Origin: Bacteroidia bacterium
Lineage (GTDB): Bacteria; Bacteroidota; Bacteroidia; Cytophagales; Cyclobacteriaceae
Direction of reading: 5' to 3'
Length of the DNA stretch: 9,299 bases
NCBI GenBank assembly: GCA_012031955.1
Contig: JAAURZ010000054.1
Coordinates: forward strand, 1 to 9,299
Shown here: positions 7,295-9,299 of the stretch, one piece after another
How the letters are laid out: each line of letters begins with the position of its first letter
Position numbering within the stretch: position 1 is the first letter of the stretch
Program-made: the position numbers and the translations under genes
The notes under the pieces: model-generated
What the model was told of the DNA's origin: nothing
The model's input: the letters and a program-made list of their open reading frames with translations, nothing else
The model's database searches: none

Positions 7295-8427
7295 GACTTT
7301 ATCGCAGTTGTTTTGATGGTCTCGGTCAAAGCCTTCAGAAAAATATCGATCTCTTTTTGCTCACTGCCAGCGACGGCAGCAGGCGCACGGTGTTGGGCTT
7401 GGCTTCGCCTGTAAACACGTGGTGCTTCATCAGCAAATCGCTGCGCACAGATTTCAATTCCTCGGGCAGGTCAAAGCCAATCATCAGCCCGCGGCCGCGC
7501 ACATCCATGATGGCGCCGTTCTCTTTCAACTTATCGATTGCATGCTGGCCAACCTGCAGCGCGTTGTCGATAAGGTTCTCTTCTTCCATCACTTCAAGCA
7601 CAGCCAGCGACGCCACGGCGGCGAGGTAGTTGCCGCCGAAGGTAGTTCCGAGCATACCGCTCCATGGCTTTATGTCGGGGTGTATCAGCACGCCTCCCAC
7701 CGGGAACCCATTGCCCATGCCCTTGGCTGTGGTAATCAGTTGCGGCTTTACGCCGGCGTATTGGTGTGCGAAGAATTTTCCAGTGCGTCCATAGCCGCTT
7801 TGTATTTCGTCGAGGATAAGGAGTGCGCCGAATGCCTGGCATTTCTTTTCCACAAAAACGAGGAAGTCGTCGTCGGGCACCTGGATGCCGCCTACGCCCT
7901 GTATGCCTTCTACGATCACCGCAGCCACATCGTGGTCGATGGCGTTGTTGAAGGCAGCTTCGTCGTTCATGGTACGAATACGATCTCGTGGCCGGCGTTG
8001 AACGGTGCCACGATCTTCGGGTTGTCGGTAGCTGCCACCGCGCCGGATGTGCGGCCGTGAAATGCTTTTCTGAAAGCGATTATCTTTTTCCTTCCGGTCA
8101 CGAAGGACGCAAGTTTTAGCGCGTTCTCATTCGCCTCTGCTCCCGAGTTGCAAAGAAACAGTTGGTAGTCGGGATAACCGACAGCGCCCCTAGCTTGTCG
8201 GCAAGTTGTTGCTGCAGGGGATTTTTTACGCTGTTGGAATAAAATGAGATCTTGGTGAGCTGCTCGGTAAGTGATTTGATATAATGCGGATGTGAATGCC
8301 CGATGGAGATGACGGCATGGCCGCCATACAAGTCCAGGTATTTCACACCTTGGTCGTCCCACAACCAGGATCCTTCTGCCTTCACGGGTGTGATGTTAAA
8401 CAGCGGGTAAACGTCGAATAACTTCAT
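7285..8427 (-). CDS. argD: N-acylornithine aminotransferase (PLP-dependent), three apparent frameshifts
   Basis: Transfers an amino group from glutamate to N-acylglutamate semialdehyde to give N-acylornithine; a class-III (fold type I) PLP aminotransferase, normally a homodimer. Three consecutive frames together make one ArgD. The first carries [16 protein letters not shown] (32-47), the second [15 protein letters not shown] (93-107, phosphate/PLP contacts) and AFHGRTSGA (122-130), and the third [10 protein letters not shown] (172-181), [12 protein letters not shown] (206-217; D207 pairs with the pyridine nitrogen) and TTAKGMGNG (233-241) with K236 as the Schiff-base Lys. A fourth frame change near the end gives [13 protein letters not shown] to TAA at 7285. 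Restoring one base at 8178-8179, 7971-7972 and 7354-7358 yields 381 residues, normal for the family, with no decayed motifs. As given, no ribosome could make an active enzyme. It starts five bases after argC. Confidence 0.92.
7354..7358. other. Apparent single-base deletion near the 3' end of argD (T run)
   Basis: Five T where six would turn the tail KKRSIFF-stop into [13 protein letters not shown] and carry the frame to TAA at 7285. The gain is about 20 residues that look like the usual C-terminal helix of ArgD. Confidence 0.78.
7971..7972. other. Apparent single-base deletion in mid argD (G pair)
   Basis: GG where GGG would read through the TGA at FVP-stop and join directly to MNDEAAF in the next frame without gap or repeat. 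Confidence 0.83.
8178..8179. other. Apparent single-base deletion in the 5' part of argD (C pair)
   Basis: CC where CCC would change the out-of-frame tail after GALS into [15 protein letters not shown], the conserved PLP-phosphate region. Confidence 0.83.
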
Positions 8428-8432
8428 GTTGC

Positions 8433-9299
8433 TTAGAATACGATTGATTTTAACTTAAGACCTGCCTTTTCGTCAAGTCCGAACATCAGGTTCATGTTCT
8501 GGACCGCTTGCCCGGAGGCGCCTTTCAGCAAATTGTCGATTGCCGAATGCACCACCAGTTTGTCGCCTTCCATTTCCAGTCCGATCAGGCACTTGTTGGT
8601 GTTTACCACCTGCTTCAAATCGACCGCGCCGTCCACCACGTGGGTAAATGGATGCGACGCATAGAAGTCGGTAAACCATTTGCGCACGGTTTCCATCGAT
8701 GCTGCCACCGTAACAACGGCACTTACGAAGATGCCACGCGTAAAGTCGCCGCGCCAGGGTACAAAGTGAATCGCCTTGTCGTACGACGGTTGTGCCTGCT
8801 TCAGCGTCTTGTTGATTTCCTTCAAGTGCTGGTGCGTGAGTGTCTTGTACGCCGAGATGTTGTTGGCGCGCCACGTAAAATGCGTCGTGTCCTGCAACTT
8901 CTGCCCCGCGCCTGTCGACCCGGTAATGCCGGTAGCAAACACTTCGCCCAGCACGCCATGCGCTGCCAGCGGAAGCAGCCCCAGTTGAATTGCCGTGGCA
9001 AAGCAACCCGGGTTGGCTACGTTGCCGGCGGCTTTTATCGCGTCGCGATTCAACTCAGGCAAACCATACACAAACGCACGCGCCCCCGACGTTTCGCCCA
9101 GGCGAAAGTCCTGGCTCAGGTCTATCAACTTTACTTGCGGGGGTATGCTGTTTTCGGCCACAAACTTCTTGCTCTCGCCATGGCCCAGGCAAAGGAACAT
9201 CACATCCACATCGTGGGCGAGGCTGTCGGTAAATGTTAGCGACGTGTCGCCCAGCAAATCGCCATGCACCGCGTGCAGGGGATTGCCTGCGTTGCTGCG
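8433..9299 (-). CDS. argC: N-acylglutamyl-phosphate reductase, N-terminus cut by window edge
   Basis: NADPH-dependent reduction of N-acylglutamyl phosphate to the semialdehyde. The frame is open to the last base of the window and ends at TAA 8433-8435, giving 288 visible residues. The Rossmann start (GGxGYTG region, roughly 30-40 residues) must lie beyond the edge, so the GTG at 9269 is an internal codon, not a start: upstream codons read RSNAGNPLHA, as in family members. The catalytic Cys is in VANPGCFATA (visible residue 99). Further family features are DLSQDFRL, STGAGQKL, and THQHLKEIN, which carries the likely catalytic His. The DFRL and GCFATA pattern and the length fit the ArgC type found in Bacteroidota. 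The frame is free of breaks, unlike argD downstream. It is the first gene of the operon inside the window; argG often lies upstream of argC in this phylum but is not visible here. Confidence 0.95.
   Translation of the reverse strand, partial: RSNAGNPLHAVHGDLLGDTSLTFTDSLAHDVDVMFLCLGHGESKKFVAENSIPPQVKLIDLSQDFRLGETSGARAFVYGLPELNRDAIKAAGNVANPGCFATAIQLGLLPLAAHGVLGEVFATGITGSTGAGQKLQDTTHFTWRANNISAYKTLTHQHLKEINKTLKQAQPSYDKAIHFVPWRGDFTRGIFVSAVVTVAASMETVRKWFTDFYASHPFTHVVDGAVDLKQVVNTNKCLIGLEMEGDKLVVHSAIDNLLKGASGQAVQNMNLMFGLDEKAGLKLKSIVF

Noticed and set aside
3650..8179. Programmed ribosomal frameshifting as the explanation of the frame changes
   Set aside because: Six sites of the same type in four metabolic genes, without slippery heptamers plus stimulators, is not credible. 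ArgD, ArgF', ArgE and ArgH are not known to use recoding.
8433..9269. GTG at 9269 as the argC start codon
   Set aside because: The frame stays open upstream to the window edge and the upstream residues read like ArgC. Starting there would remove the Rossmann nucleotide-binding loop.

Overview
The window looks like chromosomal DNA of a Bacteroidota bacterium, probably of the Cytophagales type. The strongest evidence is the arginine gene set. Its transcarbamylase is the N-acylornithine type (ArgF') typical of Bacteroidota, it sits in the order argC-argD-argF'-argB-argE-argH, and Shine-Dalgarno sites are absent or weak, as is usual in that phylum. The genus cannot be fixed from this sequence. 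There are no tRNA, rRNA, CRISPR, IS or prophage signals. The DNA is almost wholly coding; the longest gaps are about 50 bases.

Right-hand two thirds (3106-9299, all minus strand): a compact arginine operon, read from right to left. argC runs off the window edge, so its first residues and anything upstream of it, such as argG, are not visible. It is followed by argD, argF', argB, argE and argH. Gaps are 5, 26, overlap (ATGA), 13 and 10 bases, so one polycistronic mRNA is very likely. The route is the N-acyl variant. ArgB and ArgC reduce N-acylglutamate to its semialdehyde and ArgD makes N-acylornithine. ArgF' carbamoylates it to N-acylcitrulline while it is still acylated, ArgE removes the acyl group to give citrulline, and ArgH releases arginine after the argG step. 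Position 90 of ArgF', the residue known to choose succinyl- over acetylornithine, is Thr. This leans towards N-succinyl intermediates.

Four of the six arg genes (argD three times; argF', argE and argH once each) are broken by apparent loss of one base in a short homopolymer. Restoring one base at each site gives full-length, well-conserved proteins. I therefore describe the genes as whole and treat the breaks as probable assembly errors, with real arginine auxotrophy as the alternative.

Left-hand third: a small plus-strand gene for a two-helix membrane protein of unknown function (2622-3128) converges on argH and overlaps its end by 23 bases. Divergent from it is a Ste24-type M48 membrane zinc protease (1337-2575, minus), followed 49 bases later by a Tat-exported Gfo/Idh/MocA oxidoreductase (4-1287, minus). 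These three look unrelated to arginine synthesis. I see no convincing new multi-gene system. The points worth checking are the ArgF' specificity residue, the frameshift cluster and the unknown membrane protein.
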